Positions 10,398-18,965 of a stretch of 64,000 nucleotides of DNA are shown here, one piece after another. How positions within the stretch are numbered: position 1 is the stretch's first letter; each line of letters starts with the position of its first letter. This DNA is from Gnetum montanum (taxonomy: Eukaryota > Streptophyta > Gnetopsida > Gnetales > Gnetaceae), in contig MNCI01010105.1 in the NCBI GenBank assembly GCA_015680685.1, forward strand, positions 123,558 to 187,557. Reading direction: 5' to 3'. The position numbers and the translations under genes were made by a program. The notes under the pieces are model-generated. The model was not told the origin of the DNA. It saw only the letters and a program-made list of their open reading frames with translations, and did no database searches.

Positions 10398-11413
10398 AAG
10401 AACACATCTCTAAGCTTGTATGACCTCATGATGACTTCTCAAGTACATTGTGAAGCCTTGATGCGAATGTTACCATCAATCCTTGTCACTGAAGACTTAC
10501 CAGCAAACAAACCCTCAATCTATGCAGTAATGTCTTCACCTCAAGGGTCACAATCGAAATCATTAGGCTTCCATACAAATGACATCAAAATAGATGAAAA
10601 AACTAGAGAAGTCACCACCGCACCCATGTTTATAACGATACAAGTAAACCAATTTTAAATACATAGGATGCACGTAGATGACGGAGCAGCTACAAACGTA
10701 GTACCTTACCCCGTCATCGAACAGTTAAGGCTAACCAAGCAAATAAAATCGTTTAGTGGGTCACGCATAGCAGTCAAAGGAATGCTCACTTTGAATTTCA
10801 CAACGTTTAGTAGGGGACCAATTCCCCACATCTACAAAGTTTGTGATCATTGATGAGATGCCTAGTTTTAACTTAATACTGGGATGACCTTGGTTGGCCG
10901 AATTAAAAACGGTATCATCCCCCATACATCAAGAGATCCACCTACCTTATGAAGGTGGTAAGATCATCATATACGGGGATGCGGCTACATCCATCATCTC
11001 TTCACACACTGACGCAAACCAAGGCTCAAAAGTTAAATTTAAAGAGCCTGAAAACAACCATATTCTAAATGAGCCTAAACAAAACACAACCATTGAACAA
11101 CCAAAGTAAGAACATGCAACAAATGAAAACCAAAGTGACAACCAACTCATAAACCATGATCCTCCTGAAATAAAAGAAACTTCACTTGACAAGGAAACCG
11201 CCCAAACTGTACATACTTCGTCAAACATAGAAACTTCACAAAGCATAGGAACATCACAACAAACTGACATAGAGCCCATTCCCCTGGATGTCTCCAAGTC
11301 TGAATTACCATTCAATGTAATTAGCGAAGGAGATGCCGAATACAGAATTACACCCATCAGTTCTACCCCTAAAGTTAAAATACAAAAAATCAAAAAATTA
11401 CTAAATAGTTGAC
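10398..11413 (+). pseudogene. pro: Aspartic protease of TAT-A plus long acidic tail
   Basis: Retropepsin-type protease that matures the polyprotein. HVDDGAATNVVP at about 10668 is the active-site flap, with DDG where DSG or DTG is usual. FNLILG followed by a stop and PWLAEL at about 10867-10900 is the C-terminal block (the sister copy reads LILGRPWLAEL). One frameshift lies near 10825. After the domain about 130 residues of Glu/Thr/Ser-rich tail lead to KIKKLLNS and a TGA at 11411, conserved in TAT-B. RT does not follow: 21-nt motif arrays and then the antisense gene come next. No strong splice donor is visible at this end. Confidence 0.75.
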
Positions 11414-11426
11414 ATTCCCCACACAT

Positions 11427-11690
11427 GTCCGAAATGACGTAAAACTACTACTTGTCCAAAATGACGTTAAACTATCACATGTCTGCAATGACATAAAACT
11501 AGCCACAGTCAGAAATGGTCAATCAATTGAAAAATTCACTAAAACAGGTCAAACCCCTTTTATTTCCTTGTGGCCCGAAATGGCTTAAAACTATAGCATA
11601 GACCCAATAGGCCGTTATGACTTTCAACTGACACGCGCAGCTCGAAATAGCCTTAAACTAGTGCATGAGGCCCGAAATGGCCTAAAACTA
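11427..11690 (+). repeat. 21-nt motif array between protease and antisense gene
   Basis: Eight copies of a motif such as TCCGAAATGACGTAAAACTA, starting at 11427, 11454, 11481, 11508 (weak), 11573, 11610, 11640 and 11670. Spacing is 27, 27, 27, 65, 37, 30 and 30. The reverse complement is at 29644-29907, and related arrays lie at 23468-23574 and 30797-31156. Confidence 0.85.
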
Positions 11691-12019
11691 GAATGTGTTG
11701 CATTATAAATTCGATTTTCTTTTCATTTACAAATTATAATTTCATTTACTTTTCGTTTACAGTCTTATTCTTGCCAGCACAGTTATGCTTATTTCCAAAG
11801 ACTCAAACAAGAAAACAACAAAAAAAAATCTTTTATCTTTACACCTTTGTTTACAATTGTCATTAAAGCTAAAACAAAACTTAAAACTTAAACAACAAAA
11901 AAATGTATAAATGTATAAATTTATAATATTAAATCTTAACAATGTTCATACATCTGCTTTACACAGTCCACAAAATTACAACCCAAAATGATCAAATTTG
12001 TTAACAATAATATGTCAAC
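11691..12019 (-). other. 3' flank of the antisense gene; no other gene seen
   Basis: AT-rich sequence between the array and the stop codon at 12020, conserved in the TAT-B copy (29315-29643). It probably includes the antisense gene's 3' UTR. No clear poly(A) signal could be singled out among the A-rich runs. Confidence 0.5.
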
Positions 12020-13717
12020 TTAAACATCGCCAGGAGGGGCTTGATCCCCAAGCTCATCCGCATCATCCTGTCCCACTCCACTAGGGCCACCATCATCATA
12101 CTCATTGTGACCCTGTAAAAAAACAACTAATCAGTAAACAAATAAAAAGAGAATTAATTAACTAGAAAATAACAAAAGGTTGCAAAACAAATACTCACAA
12201 AAGAAGAAGGCCTTAGACCAAATTCTATACGACGTAGAATTTCTTCTTTAGGTACAGATGACCAATCCATATCTTCAAGGCCTAAGTCAACATTGGCTAG
12301 TACTTTGCTCTTGTCCACCGTTGTCCAGGAAGGACGTTGAAGAGGAAATGTACCTACAGATACCTCCCCGAAAGTAGTAGTAACGGTTCTGTTAAGGGAT
12401 CCCTCCACTTCAGTGCATTCCTTGAATCTGTTATAGGAGGATTGTAGACCTAAACCTTCCACGAACATTTCTAATTAATGTTGCTCAACAAATGCCTCTT
12501 TTAGCCACTTCTTATACTGATATTTGTGGTCTTTTTCATCCTGGCCCCACTTTCGTACCTTACTCGCAAAGGCTTTCCAATCCTGGCATTTTCTGTTTAA
12601 CAAATTAATTTGAGCCTTGCGTTCAGCCAACTCCCAAGTCACCTTTACCTTGTTATTCAATATATTCCAGTATCACGCATAGGTGATCTCGAAGGTGCAC
12701 CAGGTACTATCCCTGACCAGCCTAGCAACCGCAAAATCATAACGAGACTTATAATCATTTCGTTCTTCTGCTAGCTTGGCATTCTCCTTTTTGGCCATTT
12801 GAACTTGCAGCAAGAGCTGTTCAATCGAGTGCCTACAAGTCCAAAGAGATCTAGCGTTTTGTACCACGCACCCTGTGATTGCGTCATAGATCTTCCTTGG
12901 AACTTGTCCGATCTTTGGAGGAAGTTCAAGCAGGCCATCAATATGGGTTGCCTCAAACGGGTCCCATTTAAGCTTCGCCCCTATCAACACAAGAAACATG
13001 ACTTAGCCAATCCAAAATTACAACAAACAAAGAAAACAGAGGAACTCAAAGTATTTAACGTAACTACCTAGCTCAGGATTAACCTCTTGAATACGATTAA
13101 CCACTTCATTCACTATGCCCTTAACAAAATCCATTTTGTTTGGCATCTCGATCCAAGTGTCAGGTTCATCTGGAGACGATGGATCAGCTGTGGTTGTTGT
13201 TTCAATAGGTGATTTTAACATAGGTACTTTCATTCGAACACTAGAGGCTTTCGTGGTTTCAGCACCTAAGTCTTGCAAAAAAAAAAAAATATAAAGTCAT
13301 CAAATAAAAAAAACTAAAAAGAAAAGAATAAACCAAGAAAACATAGAATGAATCAATAAAACATATCAAACATTCCTTGGTCATCCAGCTTCGGTGAATC
13401 ACCAAGATGTAAACTCCCCTCAAAAAAGCTACCCATATTCTCATTCTCACCATCCTGATCACTAGTGAGGTCCTTGTCCATACGCTCTTCCATACGTTCC
13501 TCTGCGGAGATGCGAATCTCCTCAATTTTGTCAACAACAGCTTCTTCCTCACCTTGATCAGTGGGGATCTCCTCTTCCTCCATAATCGGAGCTAATTCTT
13601 CCCTTCTTCTTTCACGAGTTGCTTCAGATAATATTTATAAGTTCACAATTAATATAACATTAATAAACACAAAAGTAAAACAAAAAAAAATATAATAATA
13701 AATCATAAAACACTTAC

Positions 13718-14763
13718 CACGTTCGGAGAACTTGAACCTTATATGCTTTATCTGCAGTGGATTAACCTCTGGTGCAGGTTCCCTTGGGCGCTTAGGTCTT
13801 TGAACTTTAGATTTCACCATCCTGATTGTTTCCTTAATGACTCAATCACCTCTCTTAGCATAGTGAGGCACACTAGTTGATTCCAACCCTACACTATCAC
13901 ATGCATGGTGGGAAGCACTAGCTATATCTTCGGTTGTAACGAAGGCTGATTCCTCTACACACTCGGAAGCATCTTGAGACCGTGTGACATAGAATAAGTG
14001 TTGTATCCATGGGCGAGACAACTAGGCACGATCCCTTAACATATGCTCATTACCTACGCGGACTACTAGAAACTCGGCTAGTCTACAAAAGTAACCCGCA
14101 AAGAATGCAAATGTTAAATGGAATTGTGCATCCACATTTACACGTAATCTAACAATCTCCCTATGGAAATCAAAAAGCAAGAACTGTGCCCAGTTGAAAC
14201 GCATCCTAGTCTCTAAAACTAAACACATAATACGTACAGGTTCTACTCCAAAAGTTCTTACTTGGGAGAGAGATTTAGGGAATGCACGTGCTCTAAACAA
14301 TGGGTACAATTCATTAACTTCTGACACTTTGGTGTTACCTTGCATGGGGAAGCCCTTAGAACCTTTCCTTATACCTAGCCATTCCTCTAATTCCTTAATT
14401 ATACGGCTCTCTTTAGTTGCTTTGTTTATAGTAATTTTAGCACCATCTACTGGCACACCAAAGAGATCTGAGAAGAACTCTGCGGTCAGATGAAAAACAA
14501 CTTTTACCATCGAACTCATGTGTTAAAATTGGTAACCACATCATTGAATGAATCAACGATGGAAACCATCTCGATCACGGGAATGTTGGGAGTCAAAGCG
14601 GTAAAAAGATTCATTAGACCTGCATCAATTAGACAAGTGATGACATGGTTAGATACCTTATCATGCAACCATCTTTGAGCATTCTCTATCTCCCCAAACT
14701 TCATGTGTAAAGTACCCTCGTTGTGGCCAGTTATGATGACAGCTCCATCAGGGGTAACATCCA
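13718..14763 (-). pseudogene. Exon 4: transposon-protein-like domain and basic segment
   Basis: The exon opens with DVTPDGAVIITGHNEG. After a frameshift near 14520, shared by both copies, comes FHLTAEFFSDLFGVPVDG, then ELEEWLGIRKGSKGFP, VNELYPLFRARAFPKS, RIMCLVLETRMRFNWAQF and FAGYFCRLAEFLVV. That order resembles the plant transposon-protein domain seen at 3595-4547 (LP...L, about 40 residues, then an FPS/FPYLI-like end). A TAG at about 14036 is present in both copies. The last part is basic (KSKVQRPKRPREP), a possible nuclear localisation signal. Domain assignment is by eye only. Confidence 0.45.
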
Positions 14764-15204
14764 CTGTGAAAAGAGGTTAAACGAAATGATCAACAACATG
14801 TTCAACAATGGGGAAGTAAAGACAAACATAAGGTATCAAAACATCATCACTTACCACTACTAAATGGATCAGGCATGTTTGGAGCTATACCAACATCTTC
14901 AGGAAATACTGAACCATTACGAGACCGATCTGCATGTAGCCATCCCCGAGCCTCACATCGCTCAAAGGCCCTAGAGAATTGATGATGGTAATGGACGATA
15001 GCACCCTTGGTTTGAGCTAATACGGCACGACGAAGAGTGGGGTCCACCATAAAAGCCTCCAAGGCAGTACGTGTCAAGATAAGTCCATCATCATTTTCGC
15101 GTTCTCCATTCACATCGGATCGGGGCCTGCGAGAAAACAATCATCCTACATAAACAACAAAATAGCATTAAACCAAGAAACGAGGATAAATCAAACAGGC
15201 TCAC

Positions 15205-15654
15205 CATGTCCACTCGATACATTGTTCCAAGTGCATTTTGGAACAATGTGTGCGCGTGGAAAGCTAGAAAGAGAGTGCTATTTATGTTATAATGGCTGCA
15301 TGAGGGTAAGTCCCACACACGGGTTAAGGGACGAGTAGATCGAATCCCTTCAGCGGGACCATTCCCAACCTTGAACAGTCCCTCGTCTATATCACCATGA
15401 AAACTAGTATCTCATTGGATGAGCCAGGTAATATGGTCTCAATAACACTTCGTGCTAACTGTTCACTTAAATAAGACCATATCACAACATTGAAGTATTG
15501 CAGGATAAAGGCTAAGAACTCGCTAGCACTTGAATGGAACCATAACGCTTCTGACATGATCATCATGTCATGTGGAGGAACATCAGGTTGCACAGCACCA
15601 AACCATGTGAGCTCTCCCATAAGCTCTATAACCAACAAGAAGGGTTTAAGTCCC
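15205..15654 (-). pseudogene. Exon 2: FCP1/NIF-like domain lacking catalytic Asp
   Basis: Members of the FCP1-homology (NIF) family are HAD-type phosphatases that act on RNA polymerase II CTD and other proteins, with a DxDx(T/V) motif and a later DDS. Collinear matches here are KPFLLVIELMGEL (normally hydrophobics then DLDGxL), EFLAFILQYFNVVIWS, VIETILPGSSNEIL, PLTRVWDL and HYNINSTLFLAF (normally YNxxNTLLxDDS). Both catalytic Asp pairs are replaced (ELM for DLD; AF for DD), so the ancestor was probably a non-catalytic fold. A 1-base deletion at about 15396 breaks this copy. The TAT-B copy is intact there but frameshifted elsewhere. Confidence 0.6.
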
Positions 15655-16661
15655 CTGCGCATAACCAAAAATCCGTGGTAAGTACATAAACATAAACAAA
15701 TAAAAAAAAAGACAAACATCAAAACACATAAAACATACAGCCCGGTAAGGCCTTAAACTGTCATCCGTCCTGGAGTTAAGACGATAAACTGACACCACAC
15801 CACCCAAAGTACATAGAACACATTACACTTCCATATAAACGTGTAAATCAACTCATATCACAAACATACAAAATAAGACTCCAATGGACATATCGTGTAG
15901 ATCAACCATGATCAACAGTTAACATTAACACACAGTTTGCATAACACTGAACTTTATGTTTAACACTTAGAAAATTTTCATTACGCACCAGTTCATGTGT
16001 TTAACACTTAGAAAATTGTCGTTACGCACGCTAGTTCACATGTTCCATACTTAGAAAACTTTTTATGTATGTATACGCTACCAGTTTAGAAAATCAACAC
16101 TTAGTCAAGATTCAAGCTCACATGCTAGGCGTATACATTGAGAGTATGCACTGGCATAGACGCTGAGCCTTACACGCTGGCGTATACGCTGTAATCTTCA
16201 CACTCGGGCAGATTTTGACTTAGATAAATTTTGACAGTTGAACCCCACATGCTACCTGACCTGCACTTAGAAAATATAACATCCATAAAGCTTGTACGCT
16301 GTCCATCCAGATCCTACACACTGACCATACAACATCTATACGCTGACCATCACCAAACACATCAAAAATCTACACGCCATAGAAAAACAGACACTGACAA
16401 CAGAGGTATACGCTGAAGACGGATTCAACACAAAATCTATGCTAAAACAGACCATGTTTCTAACGTACGCTGTAAATGCCCAGAATGCACACGCTGCACA
16501 TGCACACGCTATCCTAGGACACACACGCTACCAAGCACACACTGTCTTGGACACACGTTGCACACCCACACGCTGCACACGGACATTCACACTATATACG
16601 CAGAAACAGTAACTAAAAATAGCAGGAAAAGCATGAATCAAAGAGCGTAAAGGAAACATAC
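15655..16661 (-). other. Intron 1 of the antisense gene, rich in TATACGCTG words
   Basis: About 1.0 kb between exon 1 donor (GTATGT) and exon 2 acceptor (ATGCGCAG). It contains dense runs of cagcgt/acgctg words (16060-16600), a twice-repeated phrase with CACTTAGAAAATT (15960-16050), and two 21- to 25-nt spacer motifs (15740-15791). The open frames inside it are repeat artefacts. Confidence 0.6.
15740..15791 (+). repeat. Pair of spacer motifs in intron 1 (copy A)
   Basis: GCCCGGTAAGGCCTTAAACT at 15740 and a 25-nt variant ending GACGATAAACTG at 15767-15791. The TAT-B equivalents, in reverse complement, are at 25545-25596. Confidence 0.7.
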
Positions 16662-16809
16662 CAACGCATGGATCTGCCCCATGAAGGGATCCTTGGTTGA
16701 GGAAGACGCTGGAACATCTCCTCACTTTCCTCTACGAATATTAAGGTTGCCTCCTTTTTCCCCTTATTTTTTTTGTGCTTGCCCTTGCCCATGCTTCTCC
16801 AAACGCTGC

Positions 16810-17084
16810 AGATCTTACACGCTATGGATCAGATCTGGACACTAGTAAGTAGATCTGAACGTTCACAGTCAGATCTATGCAGATCTAGCTTCGGATGTGG
16901 CAGATCTAGCCTTGCACGTGGTAGATCTGACCCAAAATGTTATAGATCTGGCTTCATACATTGCAGATCCGGTCCAGAATGTCGTGGATCTCGCAGATCT
17001 GAACGCCGCGATTGCAGATCTAACTCTACACGCTGAAGATCTGAACGTTACAGTTGCAGATCTGGATCAATCGCGTGTAGATCC
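16810..17084 (-). repeat. 21-bp AGATCT array in the antisense-gene leader (copy A)
   Basis: AGATCT, or a one-base variant, starts at 16810, 16831, 16851, 16871, 16881, 16902, 16923, 16944, 16965, 16986, 16995, 17016, 17037, 17058 and 17079. Steps are 20-21 bp with single half-steps of 10 and 9 bp, so all sites stay near one helical face. The array ends about 18 bp upstream of the exon 1 ATG (16792). Both half-steps are kept in the TAT-B copy. Confidence 0.9.
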
Positions 17085-17120
17085 GGGTGTTCAAGGCGTT
17101 CACGCTGCCACTTTGACTCT

Positions 17121-17260
17121 GTTCAGTTCACGTTGGCTCTGTTTGGTGTACATTGTCCCTGTTTGGTGTACATTATCTCTTTGTTGTATACGTTGTCTCT
17201 ATTTGATCTACTGTTTGGTTTACGCTGATAATACTGGGTTTACGCTGATAGAAGCAAGTG
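17121..17260 (-). repeat. 20-bp array upstream of the AGATCT array (copy A)
   Basis: GTTTGGTGTACATT-type units begin at 17121, 17141, 17161, 17181 and 17201, and TACGCTGATA at 17221 and 17241, on an exact 20-bp grid. It continues the leader between the TATA box and the AGATCT array. Confidence 0.8.
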
Positions 17261-17330
17261 ATGTTTGGTTGACACTGAGTAAAATGATAACAATGACTTC
17301 TTTGTTTTCACTGTTTGCCCCTTTTATACC

Positions 17331-17338
17331 CCCCAGGT
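17331..17338 (-). promoter_or_regulatory. TATA box of the antisense gene (copy A)
   Basis: The - strand reads GGTATAAAAGGGGC, identical in the TAT-B copy (23951). It lies about 540 bp upstream of the exon 1 ATG, and the leader arrays would be in the 5' UTR. Its orientation is opposite to the LTR promoter. Confidence 0.65.
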
Positions 17339-17456
17339 AATTTGCCACATATTTGAGTTAATTTTAATCACATATTAACCTTTACGCTGACCCCTGAGCG
17401 TGAAGCGCCCAAGCTCTTGAAAACAAAAAAATATAATAATAAAAACAACAAAATAA

Positions 17457-17648
17457 NNNNNNNNNNNNNNNNNNNNNNNNNNNNNNNNNNNNNNNNNNNN
17501 NNNNNNNNNNNNNNNNNNNNNNNNNNNNNNNNNNNNNNNNNNNNNNNNNNNNNNNNNNNNNNNNNNNNNNNNNNNNNNNNNNNNNNNNNNNNNNNNNNNN
17601 NNNNNNNNNNNNNNNNNNNNNNNNNNNNNNNNNNNNNNNNNNNNNNNN
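17457..17648. other. Assembly gap (192 N)
   Basis: Run of Ns. Open frames reported across it are not real. A single N at 17694 marks another join. In TAT-B the corresponding interval between leader and RT is present (23371-23880), so roughly 0.5 kb of spacer is probably missing. Confidence 0.95.
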
Positions 17649-17786
17649 GCGTAGTCAACAGCCCGAATGAAACCAGCTTGATAAAGCTTGGTGNGAGCAA
17701 TGACATTTATCTTTAGTGATTATATCTTCAACTTGCTCAATGACTATGTAGATGAAATTACAGTTAAATCAAAAACATCAGATATT
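17649..17786 (+). pseudogene. Two opposed reverse transcriptase scraps
   Basis: 17649-17693 matches the RT region on the - strand (compare 22858-22900). After the N at 17694, 17695-17786 is RT on the + strand, covering the catalytic loop with YVDEI where TAT-B has YVDDI. Opposite orientations either side of an N suggest a false join. The + strand piece has the orientation expected for TAT-A and runs directly into the LTR at 17787, so RNase H, integrase and the 3' noncoding region are absent. Confidence 0.75.
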
Positions 17787-18435
17787 TGTCTCACCTCACG
17801 GCCACTCATCTTATTCCAGAGCCAAATCTAACACCCAAGATCTTATAAAAACCTCAATTTTTCACTAAATAGGGAGAGGGGGGAGAGAGGGGGTTCGCAA
17901 TTTTTACAAACAGACACAAAAATTGGAATCTGGGACACTTAGCAAATCTGGGCATCAACCTCTGTACGCTGGGCATCAGACTTGGTCGCTGCATTTCCCT
18001 GCGACCAAAAACCTATTTCTTCCAGCACCCATCATCACCCACCAGGGCTAAACGTCCGCCTTGTTATCAATCCACAACTGTGTTTTGATCGATGCACACT
18101 GTAATCATTTTTCAATACAAAACAGTTTACATTTTGCCTGAATTTATTGCAGTTTTCTTTGTTTTTCCAGTTTATGTTTACATTCCCGTTTACATTATTG
18201 TGTCTGTTTACGTTATGGTTTACGTTTAATGTGCATCGTTTACGTATAACCCAACGCATTACAAAGTGCGTACGTTGGGGAAGTCCTCGTTTGATCCGCG
18301 CACGGACCATTCAAGGCACTCTGCCTTCGTCCATTCTAGCTTGCCCTCAAGCAAAGGTAGGGTCTTCTGTATTTATTCCGAGGATCTCTCGGTGTTTGTT
18401 TCATTCCAACCTTGCACCGACAATTTCGAACAGCA
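17787..18435 (+). repeat. Second LTR copy of the TAT family (5'-truncated)
   Basis: Aligns with 6031-6681 (TGTCTCACC to near the end), including the TATA box at 17844 and the long T- and GTTTACGTT-rich stretch. The final bases (GAACAGCA) differ from GGTACA, after which - strand protease sequence begins. It is probably the 3' LTR of TAT-A, lacking most of U3. Confidence 0.75.
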
Positions 18436-18965
18436 CTCATTTAGAATATGGTCGTTTCCAGGCTCTTCGAATTTAACTTCTGAGCCTTGGTTTGTGTCAG
18501 TGTGTGAAGAGATGGTGGATGTAGCCACATCCCCGTGTATGATGATCTCGCCACCTTCATAAGGTAGGTGGATCTCTTGATGTATGGGGGATGATACCGC
18601 TTTTAATTCGGCCAACCAAGGTCGTCCCAATATTAAGTTAAAACCAGGCATCTCATCAATGATCACAAACTCTGCAGATGTGGGGAACCGGTCCCCTGTT
18701 ATGAAATTCAAAGTGAGCATTCCTTTGACTACTACAAGTGACCCACTAAATGATTTTAGACATGTGGTGGAAGTCGATTTTATTTGCTCAGTTAGCCCTA
18801 ACTGTTCGATGACAGGGTCAGGTACTACGTTTGTAGCTGCTCCGTCATCTACATGCACCCTATGTATTTTAAATTGATTTACTTGTATCGTTATAAACAT
18901 GGGTGCAGTGGTGACTTCTCTAGTTTTTTCATCTATTTTGATGTCATTTGTATGGAAGCCTAATG
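18436..18965 (-). pseudogene. pro: Protease of an inverted TAT copy
   Basis: Cleaner copy of the TAT protease: HVDDGAATNVVPDPVIEQL, LTLNFITGDRFP, FVIIDEMPGFNLILGRPWLAEL and LPYEGGEIIIHGD in one frame (18900-18373 in the conceptual track). It keeps residues lost in TAT-A (RPW after LILG). It is cut at 18436, within the acidic tail, by the + strand LTR fragment. Together with 18966-21797 it is an inverted copy of 7740-11070. Confidence 0.8.

Larger units (their letters stand above)
12020..16792 (-). pseudogene. Antisense eight-exon gene carried by the element, copy A
   Basis: Exons on the - strand: 16792-16662, 15654-15205, 15126-14855, 14763-13718, 13621-13367, 13271-13068, 12980-12199 and 12112-12020, about 3.2 kb of coding sequence. 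Introns are GT-AG (donors GTATGT, GTGAGC, GTAAGT, GTAAGT, mutated ATATGT, GTAGTT, GTGAGT). Phase is continuous at every joint except exon 2/3, where I could not resolve it. Order in the protein: Lys-rich N-terminus (MGKGKHKKNKGKK), NIF-like domain, an unknown block, a transposon-protein-like domain, a basic NLS-like stretch (KSKVQRPKRPREP), a very acidic exon 5, a coiled coil (LLLQVQMAKKENAKLAEE), and a short acidic end. Stops at about 14036, 12670 and 12473 and a 1-base deletion in exon 2 disable it. It lies antisense between protease and RT. Confidence 0.75.
4848..18435 (+). mobile_element. TAT-A: large Tat/Ogre-like Ty3/gypsy element, internally deleted
   Basis: Order: 5' LTR (4848-6681), PBS (6687), AGATCT leader array, gag-protease (7243-11413), spacer repeats, antisense eight-exon gene (16792 to 12020), its leader arrays and TATA box, assembly gap, a short + strand RT piece (17695-17786), and an LTR fragment (17787-18435). 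Most of RT, RNase H and integrase are missing. Gag, protease and the RT of the sister copy are of Tat/Ogre type by motif. No matching target duplication was found at the right end (left TTCCC, right CTCAT), so the right boundary is uncertain. Confidence 0.65.

Noticed and set aside
11100-11112. GTAAGA as the splice donor of a protease-RT intron
   Set aside because: The sister copy has CAAGCAAG here, so the GT arose by C-to-T change in this copy.
16810-17084. Regular short repeats resembling a CRISPR array
   Set aside because: Units are contiguous 21-bp minisatellite repeats with 6-bp cores, in plant retroelement DNA; there are no spacers of CRISPR length and no cas genes.
17368-17716. Open frames across the gap
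   Set aside because: They consist mostly of translated Ns.
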